64,000 bases of DNA from Rhizorhabdus wittichii RW1 (GTDB taxonomy: Bacteria; Pseudomonadota; Alphaproteobacteria; Sphingomonadales; Sphingomonadaceae): assembly GCA_000016765.1 (NCBI GenBank), contig CP000699.1, positions 3,435,001 to 3,499,000 of the forward strand, read 5' to 3'. The position numbers and the translations under genes are program-made. The stretch's first letter is position 1. Every line of letters starts with the position of its first letter. This document shows, one piece after another, positions 27,360 through 35,154 of this stretch. Below the pieces are notes generated by a model. The model saw nothing but the letters and a program-made list of their open reading frames with translations, did not search any database and had not been told where the DNA came from.

Positions 27360-28259
27360 CTACCGTTCCATTGGCCCCGCCAATGGAACCGGATCGATCC
27401 GCGCGTCGCGCCATTTGATCGCCCAGTGCATGTGCGGCCCGGTGGCGCGGCCGGTCATGCCGATCGCGCCGAGCACCTCGCCCTGCCTGACCGCCTGGCC
27501 GACCTTCACGTCGATCCGGGAGAGGTGGAGGAAGGCGGAGTTGAGGCCCATGCCATGGTCGATCATCAGCAGGTTGCCCTCCAGCGTGAAGGGCGCGGCG
27601 GCGGCGAGGATGACGACGCCGTCGGCGGGGGCGACGATCGGCGTTCCCGTCGGCCGGGCGACGTCGACCCCCGAATGATAGGCGCCCGGCTCGCCGGCAT
27701 AGATGCGCTGCGATCCGAACACCCCGCTGATCCGCCCGGCGACGGGCCAGATGAAGCGCTGGCGCCAGCCCGCGCTGCCGCTGTCGATCGCGCGCGCGGC
27801 GACGATCTGGTTGAGCTCGATCTTGCGGCGGGCGAGGAATTCCGAGGTCGGCGTGGTGCCGCGCGGCAGGGTCGGCAGCGACTCGATCTTCCAGCCGTGC
27901 GGCGTGACGGCGAGCGACCGGCGCAGGATCGTGCCGTCGGCCAGCCGCGCCTCGATCCGCGCGACCGGCGAGGCGTCGCGGTCGAAGGCGACGATGAAGC
28001 GGCCGTCGGCGGCATGGCCGATCGGCGTGCCGTCGAGCAGCAGCGCGGCGGTGCCGGCCGGGGCGATGCCCATGGCGAGCCCGCCCTGCTCGATCGCGCC
28101 CGACAGGTGGAAATCGGCATCGTCGACGATGCGCGGCGCCGGGGCGGGGGGCGGGACCGGCGCGGCCGGCGGGACCAGGGCAGGGGTGCAGCCCGCCAGC
28201 GGCAGCGCCAGCAGCGCGGCGCGCCAGCGGCCGTGGCGGCCGCCCCCGGCCGATCTCAA
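27360..28259 (-). CDS. M23 family metallopeptidase, lipoprotein
   Basis: A 299-aa protein started at TTG 28259, which overlaps the stop of the DUF2093 gene (TTGA) and gives a lipoprotein signal with LPLAGC, lipidated Cys24. A proline-rich spacer follows, then a beta-rich middle part. The C-terminal LytM/M23 domain has the zinc ligands in YHSGVDVARPTG (H-x3-D) and the H-x-H in GPHMHWAIKW. With all ligands present it should be an active cell-wall endopeptidase or amidase-type hydrolase. TTG as start is an inference from the lipobox and coupling. Confidence 0.86.
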   Translation of the reverse strand: MRSAGGGRHGRWRAALLALPLAGCTPALVPPAAPVPPPAPAPRIVDDADFHLSGAIEQGGLAMGIAPAGTAALLLDGTPIGHAADGRFIVAFDRDASPVARIEARLADGTILRRSLAVTPHGWKIESLPTLPRGTTPTSEFLARRKIELNQIVAARAIDSGSAGWRQRFIWPVAGRISGVFGSQRIYAGEPGAYHSGVDVARPTGTPIVAPADGVVILAAAAPFTLEGNLLMIDHGMGLNSAFLHLSRIDVKVGQAVRQGEVLGAIGMTGRATGPHMHWAIKWRDARIDPVPLAGPMER

Positions 28260-28453
28260 GCCTGCTGCTCCGCCTTCGTCGCCTCGACCGCGCTGAGATA
28301 GGCTTCCTGCCGCGCGACGCTCCAGTAGCGCAGCTCGTCGAGCGGGATCGCCGCTCCGGACACCGCGCAGACGACATGGTCGCCCGCCACCAGCACCCGG
28401 AAGCCGTTGGCAAGATAGTTGAGCCGGGCCCGGCGGCCCGCATTCATCAGCAT
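28256..28453 (-). CDS. DUF2093 family protein
   Basis: A 65-aa protein with the pattern of DUF2093: RLNYLANGFRVLVAGDHVVC, AVSGAAIPLDELRYWSV and RQEAYLSA. This small family is typically encoded next to xseA in alphaproteobacteria, as here. Function unknown. Its stop overlaps the start of the M23 gene. Confidence 0.85.
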   Translation of the reverse strand: MLMNAGRRARLNYLANGFRVLVAGDHVVCAVSGAAIPLDELRYWSVARQEAYLSAVEATKAEQQA

Positions 28454-28495
28454 GATGATCTCCTCCGTCGCGAATATGGGCCTTCGCGGAGCCGA

Positions 28496-29974
28496 CTAAA
28501 AGAGATTTTGCTGGCGGGGCGCGTCCTCGCCGTCGCTGCGGGGCTTCGCGGGCGGCGCCTTTCCGCCATTCTCGACCCGCGCGTCGACCGCGCCGTCGGC
28601 GAAGTGCAGCGTCAGCAGCCCCGCCGCGCGGGCCGCCGCCGCTTCGGTCAGCACCCCGCCGCCGCGCTTCTCGACGCGGACATAGCCGCGTTGCAGCGGC
28701 TTGTCGGGATGGAGCTGCTCGGCGATCCGCCACAGCCGTTCGAGCGCGATCTCGCCATCGGCGATCCGCGCGCGGATCGGGCGATCGGTCAGCCGGACCG
28801 CCTCGAGCCGGTCGCGGGCGCGGTCGAGCTTGCGGTCGAGCAGCGAGGGCCGCAGCGCGCCCGCCGCATGGGCGAGGTCGCCGCGCGCCACCGCGATGCG
28901 CTGGCCGAGCGCGCGGGGCAGTCGGTCGGCGACGTCGTCGAGCCGCTGCTGCTGGCCCGCGAACAGGCTGTCGAGCGCGGGGAAGCGCTCGGCCACCGCC
29001 TCGAACCGCTCGCCTGCCCGCTCGCGATAGCGGCGCGCCAGCCGCTCGGCGCGGGCGCCCAGCTCGCGGACATGATGGGCGAGGTCGGCGCGCACCGGCA
29101 CCGCCATCTCGGCCGCCGCGGTCGGGGTCGGCGCGCGCCGGTCGGCGGCGAAGTCGGCCAGCGTCGTGTCGGTCTCGTGGCCCACGGCGGAGATCACCGG
29201 GATCGGCGATTCGGCGATCGCGCGGACGACCTCCTCCTCGTTGAATGCCCAGAGGTCCTCGATCGATCCGCCGCCGCGCCCGACGATCAGGAGATCGGGC
29301 AGCAGGTCGGGGCGGGGCGCCGACCCGCCCGGCGCCATCGCGCCGAAGCCGCGCACGGCGCGCGCCACCTGCGCGGCGGCGCCCTCGCCCTGCACCGCGA
29401 CTGGCCACAGCACGACATGGGTCGGGCAGCGGTCCTCGAGCCGGTGGAGGATGTCGCGGATCACCGCGCCGGTCGGCGAGGTGACGACGCCGATGATGCG
29501 CGGCATGAACGGCAGCGGCCGCTTGCGATCCTCGTCGAACAGCCCTTCGGCGGCGAGCATGCGGCGGCGCTGGTCGAGCAGCGCCATCAGCGCGCCCTGC
29601 CCGGCCAGCTCCATGCGCTCGATCACGATCTGATATTTGGAGCGGCCGGGATAGGTGGTGAGCCTGCCGGTCGCGATCACCTCGATCCCGTCCTCGGGCC
29701 GGAAGCGCATCGCCGCCGCCTGGCCCTTCCAGATCACCCCGTCGATCGCCGCGCGGTCGTCCTTGAGGGTCAGGTAGCAATGGCCCGAGCTGTGCCGCTT
29801 GAACCCCGAAATCTCGCCGCGCACCCGGACATGGCCGAACGCTTCCTCGACCTGGCGCTTCAGCGCGCCCGACAATTCGGACACGGAGAGCGCGGGCGCG
29901 TTGTCGCCCGGCTGCTCCTCGGCTAACAGGCGGGGCCTGTCACCTTGGGTCCCATCGGGGAGAAACTCGTCCAT
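28496..29974 (-). CDS. xseA: Exodeoxyribonuclease VII large subunit
   Basis: A 492-aa subunit of ExoVII, which degrades single-stranded DNA. An OB-fold ([20 protein letters not shown], then [16 protein letters not shown]) is followed by the catalytic domain ([56 protein letters not shown]) and a long helical C-terminal region. ATG 29974 has AGGA 5 bases upstream; the ATG two codons earlier overlaps that site and is less likely. The start codon lies on the opposite strand to, and overlaps, the purD start. Confidence 0.95.
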   Translation of the reverse strand: MDEFLPDGTQGDRPRLLAEEQPGDNAPALSVSELSGALKRQVEEAFGHVRVRGEISGFKRHSSGHCYLTLKDDRAAIDGVIWKGQAAAMRFRPEDGIEVIATGRLTTYPGRSKYQIVIERMELAGQGALMALLDQRRRMLAAEGLFDEDRKRPLPFMPRIIGVVTSPTGAVIRDILHRLEDRCPTHVVLWPVAVQGEGAAAQVARAVRGFGAMAPGGSAPRPDLLPDLLIVGRGGGSIEDLWAFNEEEVVRAIAESPIPVISAVGHETDTTLADFAADRRAPTPTAAAEMAVPVRADLAHHVRELGARAERLARRYRERAGERFEAVAERFPALDSLFAGQQQRLDDVADRLPRALGQRIAVARGDLAHAAGALRPSLLDRKLDRARDRLEAVRLTDRPIRARIADGEIALERLWRIAEQLHPDKPLQRGYVRVEKRGGGVLTEAAAARAAGLLTLHFADGAVDARVENGGKAPPAKPRSDGEDAPRQQNLF

Positions 29975-31274
29975 GATCATCCTGCTGCTCGGTTCGGGGG
30001 GGCGTGAACATGCGCTGGCCTGGAAGCTGTCGCAATCTGAACGGCTTACCAAGCTCTTCGCCGCGCCCGGCAATCCCGGCATAGCGCAGCATGCCGAATG
30101 CGTCGATCTCGATCCGACCCATGTCGAGTCGGTCGTCGCCTTCGCGCGCGAGGAGAATGTCGGGCTGGTCGTGATCGGGCCCGAGGCGCCGCTGGTCGCC
30201 GGCCTCGCCGATCGGCTGCGTGAAAACGGCATCCTCACCTTCGGGCCCAACCAGGCCGCCGCCCAGCTCGAAGGATCGAAGGGCTTCACCAAGGATCTCT
30301 GCCAGCGCGAGAACATCCCGACCGCGGCCTATGGCCGCTTCGGCGGCGCCGGCTCGGCCAAGGCCGCGCTCGACAGCTTCGGCGTGCCGGTGGTGATCAA
30401 GGCCGACGGCCTCGCCGCGGGCAAGGGCGTGGTGATCGCCGAAAGCCGCGCCCAGGCCGAGAATGCGATCGACGACATGTTCGGCGGCACCTTCGGCACC
30501 GCCGGCGCCGAGGTGGTGATCGAGGAATTCCTGACCGGCGAGGAGGCGAGCTTCTTCGCGCTGACCGACGGCACGACCGTCGTCCCGTTCGGATCGGCGC
30601 AGGATCACAAGCGGGTCGGCGACGGCGACACCGGGCCGAACACCGGCGGCATGGGGGCCTACAGCCCCGCGCCGGTGCTGACCCCCGAGCTCGAGGCGCG
30701 GACGATGCGCGAGATCGTCGAGCCGACCGTGCGGGCGATGGCGGCGGCGGGCATCCCCTATTCGGGCGTGCTCTATGCCGGGCTGATGCTGACCGCCGAA
30801 GGGCCCAAGCTGATCGAGTATAATGCCCGCTTCGGCGATCCCGAATGCCAGGTGCTGATGCTGCGGCTCGAGGACGACCTCGTCACGCTGATGCTCGCGG
30901 TCGCCGAAGGGCGGCTGGCCGAGCTGGCGCGGCCGAGCCTGTCGCCCAACACCGCGCTGACCGTGGTGATGGCGGCGAAGGGATATCCGGGCACACCCGC
31001 CAAGGGCGGCGCGATCCGCAACATCGTCGAGGCCGAGGCGAAGGGCGCCAAGGTCTTCCACGCCGGCACCGCCGAAGGGCCGGGGGGCCTCGTCGCCAAT
31101 GGCGGGCGGGTGCTCAACGTCACCGCGATCGGCCAGGATATCGGCGAGGCGCGCGACAGCGCCTATGCCGCGGTCGACGCGCTCGATTTCGCGAGCGGTT
31201 TCTGCCGCCGTGACATAGGGTGGCGCGAATTGGCACGGCAGCGGAACGTAGCCGCTGCTGCTGCATTGGACTAA
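29973..31274 (+). CDS. purD: Phosphoribosylamine-glycine ligase
   Basis: A 433-aa ATP-grasp enzyme of purine synthesis that joins glycine to phosphoribosylamine. The N-terminal [18 protein letters not shown] is the family start. [52 protein letters not shown] and [17 protein letters not shown] are all conserved. GGGGAG lies about 10 bases before the ATG. The start codon overlaps the divergent xseA start on CATG. Confidence 0.97.
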   Translation: MIILLLGSGGREHALAWKLSQSERLTKLFAAPGNPGIAQHAECVDLDPTHVESVVAFAREENVGLVVIGPEAPLVAGLADRLRENGILTFGPNQAAAQLEGSKGFTKDLCQRENIPTAAYGRFGGAGSAKAALDSFGVPVVIKADGLAAGKGVVIAESRAQAENAIDDMFGGTFGTAGAEVVIEEFLTGEEASFFALTDGTTVVPFGSAQDHKRVGDGDTGPNTGGMGAYSPAPVLTPELEARTMREIVEPTVRAMAAAGIPYSGVLYAGLMLTAEGPKLIEYNARFGDPECQVLMLRLEDDLVTLMLAVAEGRLAELARPSLSPNTALTVVMAAKGYPGTPAKGGAIRNIVEAEAKGAKVFHAGTAEGPGGLVANGGRVLNVTAIGQDIGEARDSAYAAVDALDFASGFCRRDIGWRELARQRNVAAAAALD

Positions 31275-31306
31275 GATAAGGTAGAGCAAAGACAAAAGGA
31301 CGGGGC

Positions 31307-31810
31307 ATGTCGAACACCACCCTCATCATTGCCGCCATCATCGCGATCCTCGCGGTCGTCGGCCTGTTCCTGCTGCTGCGCAAGCCGACCCAGCGGGTCT
31401 CGCTGAGCGAGGCCGCGCCGCCCGTGCCGGCGGCGAAGCCCGCGCCGGCCCCGGCGCCCGCGCCGAAACCGGTCGCCAAGGAAGGCCATGGCATCACCGA
31501 CAGCGCCGCCGCCGCTGTCCTCGACGTGTCGGGATCGGTGCTCGGCGTCGATGCCCATCCCGACCTGCCGTCCGACGACCTGACGCGGATCAAGGGGCTC
31601 GGCCCCAAGGCGCGGACGGTGCTTGCCGGACTCGGCGTCCATCGCTTCGACCAGCTCGCCGCGCTCGATCCCGCCCAGGCGGCCGAGCTCGACGCCCGGC
31701 TGGGCGCCTTCAAGGGCCGCATCTTCCGCGATCGCTGGATCGAGCAGGCCCGCTATCTCGAGCAGGACGACGTCGCCGGCTTCGAGAAGGAATTCGGCAA
31801 GCTGGGGTGA
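31307..31810 (+). CDS. Membrane-anchored helix-hairpin-helix protein
   Basis: A 167-aa protein: an N-terminal membrane helix (TLIIAAIIAILAVVGLFLLL), a low-complexity Ala/Pro linker (residues 38-56) and a C-terminal domain with LTRIKGLGPKARTVLAGLGV followed by HRFDQLAALDPAQAAELDA. The latter is the helix-hairpin-helix repeat found in the C-terminal domain of many alphaproteobacterial flap-endonuclease-like and ribosomal L17/L21-associated proteins. The domain often binds nucleic acid, but no direct role is known to me. It follows purD by 32 bp on the same strand. Confidence 0.78.
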   Translation: MSNTTLIIAAIIAILAVVGLFLLLRKPTQRVSLSEAAPPVPAAKPAPAPAPAPKPVAKEGHGITDSAAAAVLDVSGSVLGVDAHPDLPSDDLTRIKGLGPKARTVLAGLGVHRFDQLAALDPAQAAELDARLGAFKGRIFRDRWIEQARYLEQDDVAGFEKEFGKLG

Positions 31811-31850
31811 TCTTCAGCTTTCCCCTCCCTGCAGGGAGGGGAACCCGATC

Positions 31851-32555
31851 TCACCCCATTCCCTTGAGCGCGGCGAAGGCGCGTACCCCCGCCGCCGGCC
31901 CCTCGGGGGCGTTCCACACCGCGCCCGACACCGCCAGGAAGTCGGCGCCCGCCGCGATCAGCGGGGCGGCGTTGGCGGGGGTGATGCCGCCGATCGCGAC
32001 CGAGGGCAGCTCGAACAGGGTCGACCACCAGCCGAGGATCGACGGCTCCGGCCGGTGCTTGGTCGGCTTGGTCCCGGTTTCGTAGAAGGCGCCGAAGGCG
32101 ACATAGTCGGCGCCGGCCTCGCCCGCCTCCATCGCGAGGTGGCGGCTGTCGTGGCAGGTGACGCCGATCTGCGCCGTGGGCCCCAGCGCCTGGCGCGCCT
32201 CGCGCGGGTCGCCGTCCTCCTGGCCGAGATGGACGCCGTCGGCGTCGAGCCGCTTGGCGAGGCCGATCGAATCATTGACGATGAAGGCCACCTCGCGCGA
32301 GGCGCAGACCGCCTGGAGCGGCCGGGCCAGCTCGGCGATGCGATGCTCGTCGATCCCCTTGAGGCGGAGCTGGAAGGCGGCGACCACCGGGGCCGCGTCG
32401 ATCGCGGCGGCCAGCGTCTCGGCGAAGCCGGCGTCGATCGCCGGCGGCGAGATCAGGTAGAGCTTGCAGGGCGGACGCCCCTCGTCGCGCTCGAAGCGGT
32501 CGGCGAAGCCGGGGTCGAGCGAGAGGGCGTCGTCGAGATCGTCGATGTCGTTCAT
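31851..32555 (-). CDS. thiE: Thiamine-phosphate synthase family protein
   Basis: A 234-aa TIM-barrel protein. Motifs of ThiE are visible: FIVNDSIGLAKRLDADGVHL with GQED directly after, IGVTCHDSRH, DYVAFGAFYETGTKPTK and SVAIGGITPANAAPLIAAGA with DFLAVSGAV. ThiE joins the pyrimidine and thiazole halves of thiamine. It carries an N-terminal extension of about 30 acidic residues before the first strand (KLYLISPP). No other thi gene is nearby, so a TenI-like relative remains possible. Confidence 0.85.
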   Translation of the reverse strand: MNDIDDLDDALSLDPGFADRFERDEGRPPCKLYLISPPAIDAGFAETLAAAIDAAPVVAAFQLRLKGIDEHRIAELARPLQAVCASREVAFIVNDSIGLAKRLDADGVHLGQEDGDPREARQALGPTAQIGVTCHDSRHLAMEAGEAGADYVAFGAFYETGTKPTKHRPEPSILGWWSTLFELPSVAIGGITPANAAPLIAAGADFLAVSGAVWNAPEGPAAGVRAFAALKGMG

Positions 32556-32614
32556 GCCCCTTTCTAGAGCGTGATCATGCGAGGTGGAAGCGCTTCGCGC
32601 GGCTGTCGCCGCCA

Positions 32615-32986
32615 TCATCGCCGCACGGCATAGCCCCGATCGCCGAGATAGCCGGCCAGCACCACCGCATGATTGGCCTGCTCGTCGTGCGCGGCGTAGA
32701 GCAGGGTGACGTCGCCCTGGTCGATCAGGCCGCACAGCTCGGCGACCGCGTCGGGGTTGGCGTCGAGCTCCCGGCGGTAGCGATCCCGGAAGGTGGCGAA
32801 GCGCGCCGGGTCATGGCCGAACCATGTGCGCAGCGCCGGGGTCGGCGCGATCGCCTTCAGCCACAGGTCGAGCGCCGCCGCTTCGCGCGAGACGCCGCGC
32901 GGCCAGAGGCGGTCGACCAGCACCCGCCGCCCGTCCGCCGTGGCGGGCGGCTCGTAGATACGCTTGATGCCGACGCTGCCGGTCAT
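32615..32986 (-). CDS. DUF488 family protein
   Basis: A 123-aa protein with the family signature RRVLVDRLWPRGVSREA near the N-terminus, LRTWFGHDPARFATFRDRY in the middle and GDVTLLYAAHDEQANHAVVL toward the end, matching the YeaO-like DUF488 group. Function unknown. The next membrane protein gene lies 13 bases upstream, so the two are probably co-transcribed. Confidence 0.87.
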   Translation of the reverse strand: MTGSVGIKRIYEPPATADGRRVLVDRLWPRGVSREAAALDLWLKAIAPTPALRTWFGHDPARFATFRDRYRRELDANPDAVAELCGLIDQGDVTLLYAAHDEQANHAVVLAGYLGDRGYAVRR

Positions 32987-32999
32987 GCTGCCGGGCCTC

Positions 33000-33236
33000 C
33001 TATGCCATGTGGAACAGGGTCATCATGCCGCCGAGCACGATCCCGAAGATCATCACCATCACCCCCGCGATGCGCAGGACGTAGGTCAGCGGGTCGTCCT
33101 CGTCGTGCACGGCCGAGGGCGGGGCGGCCGGCCGGCCGAACAGGCGCCGGACGGCGGCCTGGCGGAACGCCATGTTGAAGCCGATGACGGCCAGGACGAT
33201 CCCGAACAGGTCGATGACGATCACATAGCCCGGCAT
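33000..33236 (-). CDS. Small two-helix membrane protein
   Basis: A 78-aa protein with one hydrophobic helix at residues 4-22 (YVIVIDLFGIVLAVIGFNMA), a basic proline-rich loop with DEDDP, and a second helix at 52-75 (VLRIAGVMVMIFGIVLGGMM). No family recognised. It sits between the cystathionine gamma-synthase gene (25 bp upstream) and the DUF488 gene. Confidence 0.7.
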   Translation of the reverse strand: MPGYVIVIDLFGIVLAVIGFNMAFRQAAVRRLFGRPAAPPSAVHDEDDPLTYVLRIAGVMVMIFGIVLGGMMTLFHMA

Positions 33237-33261
33237 GGGGCCTTCTCCTCTTCCTGGTTGG

Positions 33262-34434
33262 TCAGGCGCGGCATGCGGCCAGCCCCTTGTCGAGCCCGGC
33301 GATCAGGTCGCGCTCGGCCTCGAGGCCGACCGACAGCCGCAGCAGGCTGTCGCTGATGCCCGCCGCCGCGCGCGCCTCCTCGCCCATGTCGGCGTGGGTC
33401 ATCGTCGCCGGGTGCGCCACCAGGCTCTCGACCCCGCCCAGCGATTCGGCGAGGGTGAAGAAGCGCACCGCGTCGATGAAGCGGCGCACCGCCGCGACCC
33501 CGCCGGCCAGCTCGAAGCTCAGCATCGCCCCGAAGCCGCGCTGCTGGCGCGAGGCGATCGCGTGGCCGGGGTGCGAGGCGAGCCCCGGATAATGGACCCG
33601 CGCGACGGCGGGATGGCGTTCGAGATGGTTGGCGACCGCCATCGCGTTGATCTGCTGCTGCTCCATCCGCGGGAACAGGGTGCGCAGCCCGCGCAGCGTC
33701 AGCCAGGAATCGAACGGCGCGCCGGCGCTGCCGACGACGTTGGCCCAGTGGCGCAGCGCCTCGACCTGCGCGGGATCGGCGGCCACCACCGCGCCGCCGA
33801 TCACGTCGGAATGGCCATTGAGATATTTGGTGGTCGAATGGATCGCATAATCGGCGCCCAGCGCGATCGGCCGCTGGATCGCCGGCGACAGGAAGGTGTT
33901 GTCGACCGCGACCTCGGCCCCCGCCGCGCGCGCCAGGGCGCTGAGCGCGGCGATGTCGACGACCCGCATCAGCGGGTTGCTCGGAGTCTCGATCAGGACC
34001 AGCGCCGGCACCTCGTCGAGCGCGCCGGCGAAGGCGCGCATGTCGGTCTGGTCGACGAAGCGCACCGAGCAATGGCCGCGCCCGGCGCGCGCCTTGAGCA
34101 GGCGCATCGTCCCGCCATAGCAATCGTGCGGGGCGAGGACGAGGTCGTCGGGGCGCAGCCGGCCGACGAGCAGGTCGAGCGCGGCCATGCCGCTCGACGT
34201 GACGATCGCGCCCGCGCCGCCTTCCAGCTTCGCCAGCGCCTCGGCGAGCAGGTCGCGCGTCGGGTTGCCGGCGCGGCCGTAATCATAGTGGCGCGGCTGG
34301 TCGTAGCCGGCGAACGCATAGGTGCTCGACAGATAGAGCGGCGGCGCGACGGCGCCGAAGCCGGCGTCGGTCGCGACGCCATGCGCGGCCGAGATCGTCT
34401 GCGGACGGGGCGCGCCTTCGTCGCGGTCAGTCAT
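33262..34434 (-). CDS. metB: Cystathionine gamma-synthase (trans-sulfuration PLP enzyme)
   Basis: A 390-aa Cys/Met-metabolism PLP enzyme. The cofactor lysine is K203 in HSTTKYLNGHSDVIGG. The PLP-phosphate site is in SSGMAALDLLV, and YDYGRAGNPTRDLLAEALA and IETPSNPLMRVVD are typical. The family includes cystathionine gamma-synthase, gamma-lyase and O-acylhomoserine sulfhydrylase. The synthase call is the best fit to length and motifs but is not proven. Its start overlaps a 45-codon cysI remnant by 8 bases. Confidence 0.85.
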   Translation of the reverse strand: MTDRDEGAPRPQTISAAHGVATDAGFGAVAPPLYLSSTYAFAGYDQPRHYDYGRAGNPTRDLLAEALAKLEGGAGAIVTSSGMAALDLLVGRLRPDDLVLAPHDCYGGTMRLLKARAGRGHCSVRFVDQTDMRAFAGALDEVPALVLIETPSNPLMRVVDIAALSALARAAGAEVAVDNTFLSPAIQRPIALGADYAIHSTTKYLNGHSDVIGGAVVAADPAQVEALRHWANVVGSAGAPFDSWLTLRGLRTLFPRMEQQQINAMAVANHLERHPAVARVHYPGLASHPGHAIASRQQRGFGAMLSFELAGGVAAVRRFIDAVRFFTLAESLGGVESLVAHPATMTHADMGEEARAAAGISDSLLRLSVGLEAERDLIAGLDKGLAACRA

Positions 34435-34564
34435 TGATGAAACGTCCTTCGGTCACGGCGCGGACGATGCCGGCGCGGATGGTGAAATCGCCGAACCGCT
34501 CGCCCGGCGCGCGCTCGCGGGCAAGGCGGCAGATCGCGTCGGCCTCGGCAGCGATTGTGCGCAC
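34427..34564 (-). pseudogene. Short gene or remnant matching the C-terminus of sulfite reductase CysI
   Basis: From GTG 34564 a 45-codon frame reads MRTIAAEADAICRLARERAP, then GERFGDFTIRAGIVRAVTEG, then RFIND and TGA at 34427-34429. The last 28 residues align without gaps to the C-terminal end of enterobacterial CysI as I remember it (ER..GE.FGDFT.R.GI.R.V). No haem or siroheme-binding part exists upstream, so this is only the tail. It may be a deletion remnant, or a retained small protein translated ahead of metB, with which it overlaps by 8 bases. Both are sulfur-assimilation genes. Confidence 0.6.
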
Positions 34565-34578
34565 CGGGCTTCCATAAG

Positions 34579-34597
34579 GCAAATGACTATTATTGGT
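34579..34597. promoter_or_regulatory. Fur-box-like site upstream of the cysI remnant/metB
   Basis: GCAAATGACTATTATTGGT shares the AATGACTATT core with the site before bfr and matches the Fur consensus at 11 of 19 positions. The surrounding 70 bases are AT-rich and probably hold the promoter of the metB transcript. Confidence 0.3.
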
Positions 34598-34637
34598 TGT
34601 TCAGCGCAATGATTTTGCTGGAAGACGGTCGCGATCC

Positions 34638-35063
34638 TCAGGCGAGCTGGTCGAAGATCTCCGAGAAAAGCGGCCTTAGCCGCTGGATTTCCTCCCGGTG
34701 GATCGCCGACAGCGCGCCGAGCAGGCCATAGGCCTTGGGCGTCAGCCGCAGCAGCGCGCGGCGGCGGTCGTCGCCGGCGGTCTCGCGGTTGATCAGGCCG
34801 AGCGCCTCGAGCCGGTTGACCAGCCCGGTCGCGCTGTGCGGCTTGAGGATCAGCCGCTCGGCGACATGGCCGACAGTCGCTTCGCCGGGGGCGGCGCCCC
34901 GGATCGCGAGCAGCGCCTGATGCTGTTGCGGGGTCAGCCCGATCTCGGTCGCGCGCGCCTCGCTGAACGCCTGGAAGCGGCGGATCGCATGGCGGAAGGC
35001 GGCCAGCGCCGCATAGTCGGCGTCGCCGAGCTGCTTGTCCCCGTTCCCCGTGCCGTCCTTCAC
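34638..35063 (-). CDS. MarR family transcriptional regulator
   Basis: A 141-aa winged-helix regulator. The recognition region is ATVGHVAERLILKPHSATGL followed by VNRLEALGLINRE, and the wing is DDRRRALLRLTPKAYGLLGA. Both are typical for MarR. N- and C-terminal helices would form the dimer. It is divergent from a CLC transporter gene, and a perfect 21-bp palindrome lies between them, which suggests it controls itself and the transporter. Confidence 0.9.
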   Translation of the reverse strand: MKDGTGNGDKQLGDADYAALAAFRHAIRRFQAFSEARATEIGLTPQQHQALLAIRGAAPGEATVGHVAERLILKPHSATGLVNRLEALGLINRETAGDDRRRALLRLTPKAYGLLGALSAIHREEIQRLRPLFSEIFDQLA

Positions 35064-35096
35064 GCCCCGTTCCTCACGTGGATGTCTCCGATTGAA

Positions 35097-35117
35097 CTAT
35101 ATCGCATTGCGATATAG
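35097..35117. promoter_or_regulatory. Perfect palindrome, candidate MarR-type operator
   Basis: CTATATCGCA-T-TGCGATATAG: 10-bp half-sites around one base, located 34 bases from the MarR start and 38 bases from the CLC start. Many MarR proteins bind palindromes of this length in the shared divergent promoter. Confidence 0.65.
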
Positions 35118-35154
35118 TGCGCCCCTGCCCCCGTCAGCAGGATGATCTCGCTTC

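Noticed and set aside
27131..27418. Protein-coding frames within the long inverted repeat
   Set aside because: Frames on both strands give similar low-complexity peptides because the DNA is palindromic; no ribosome site and no family.
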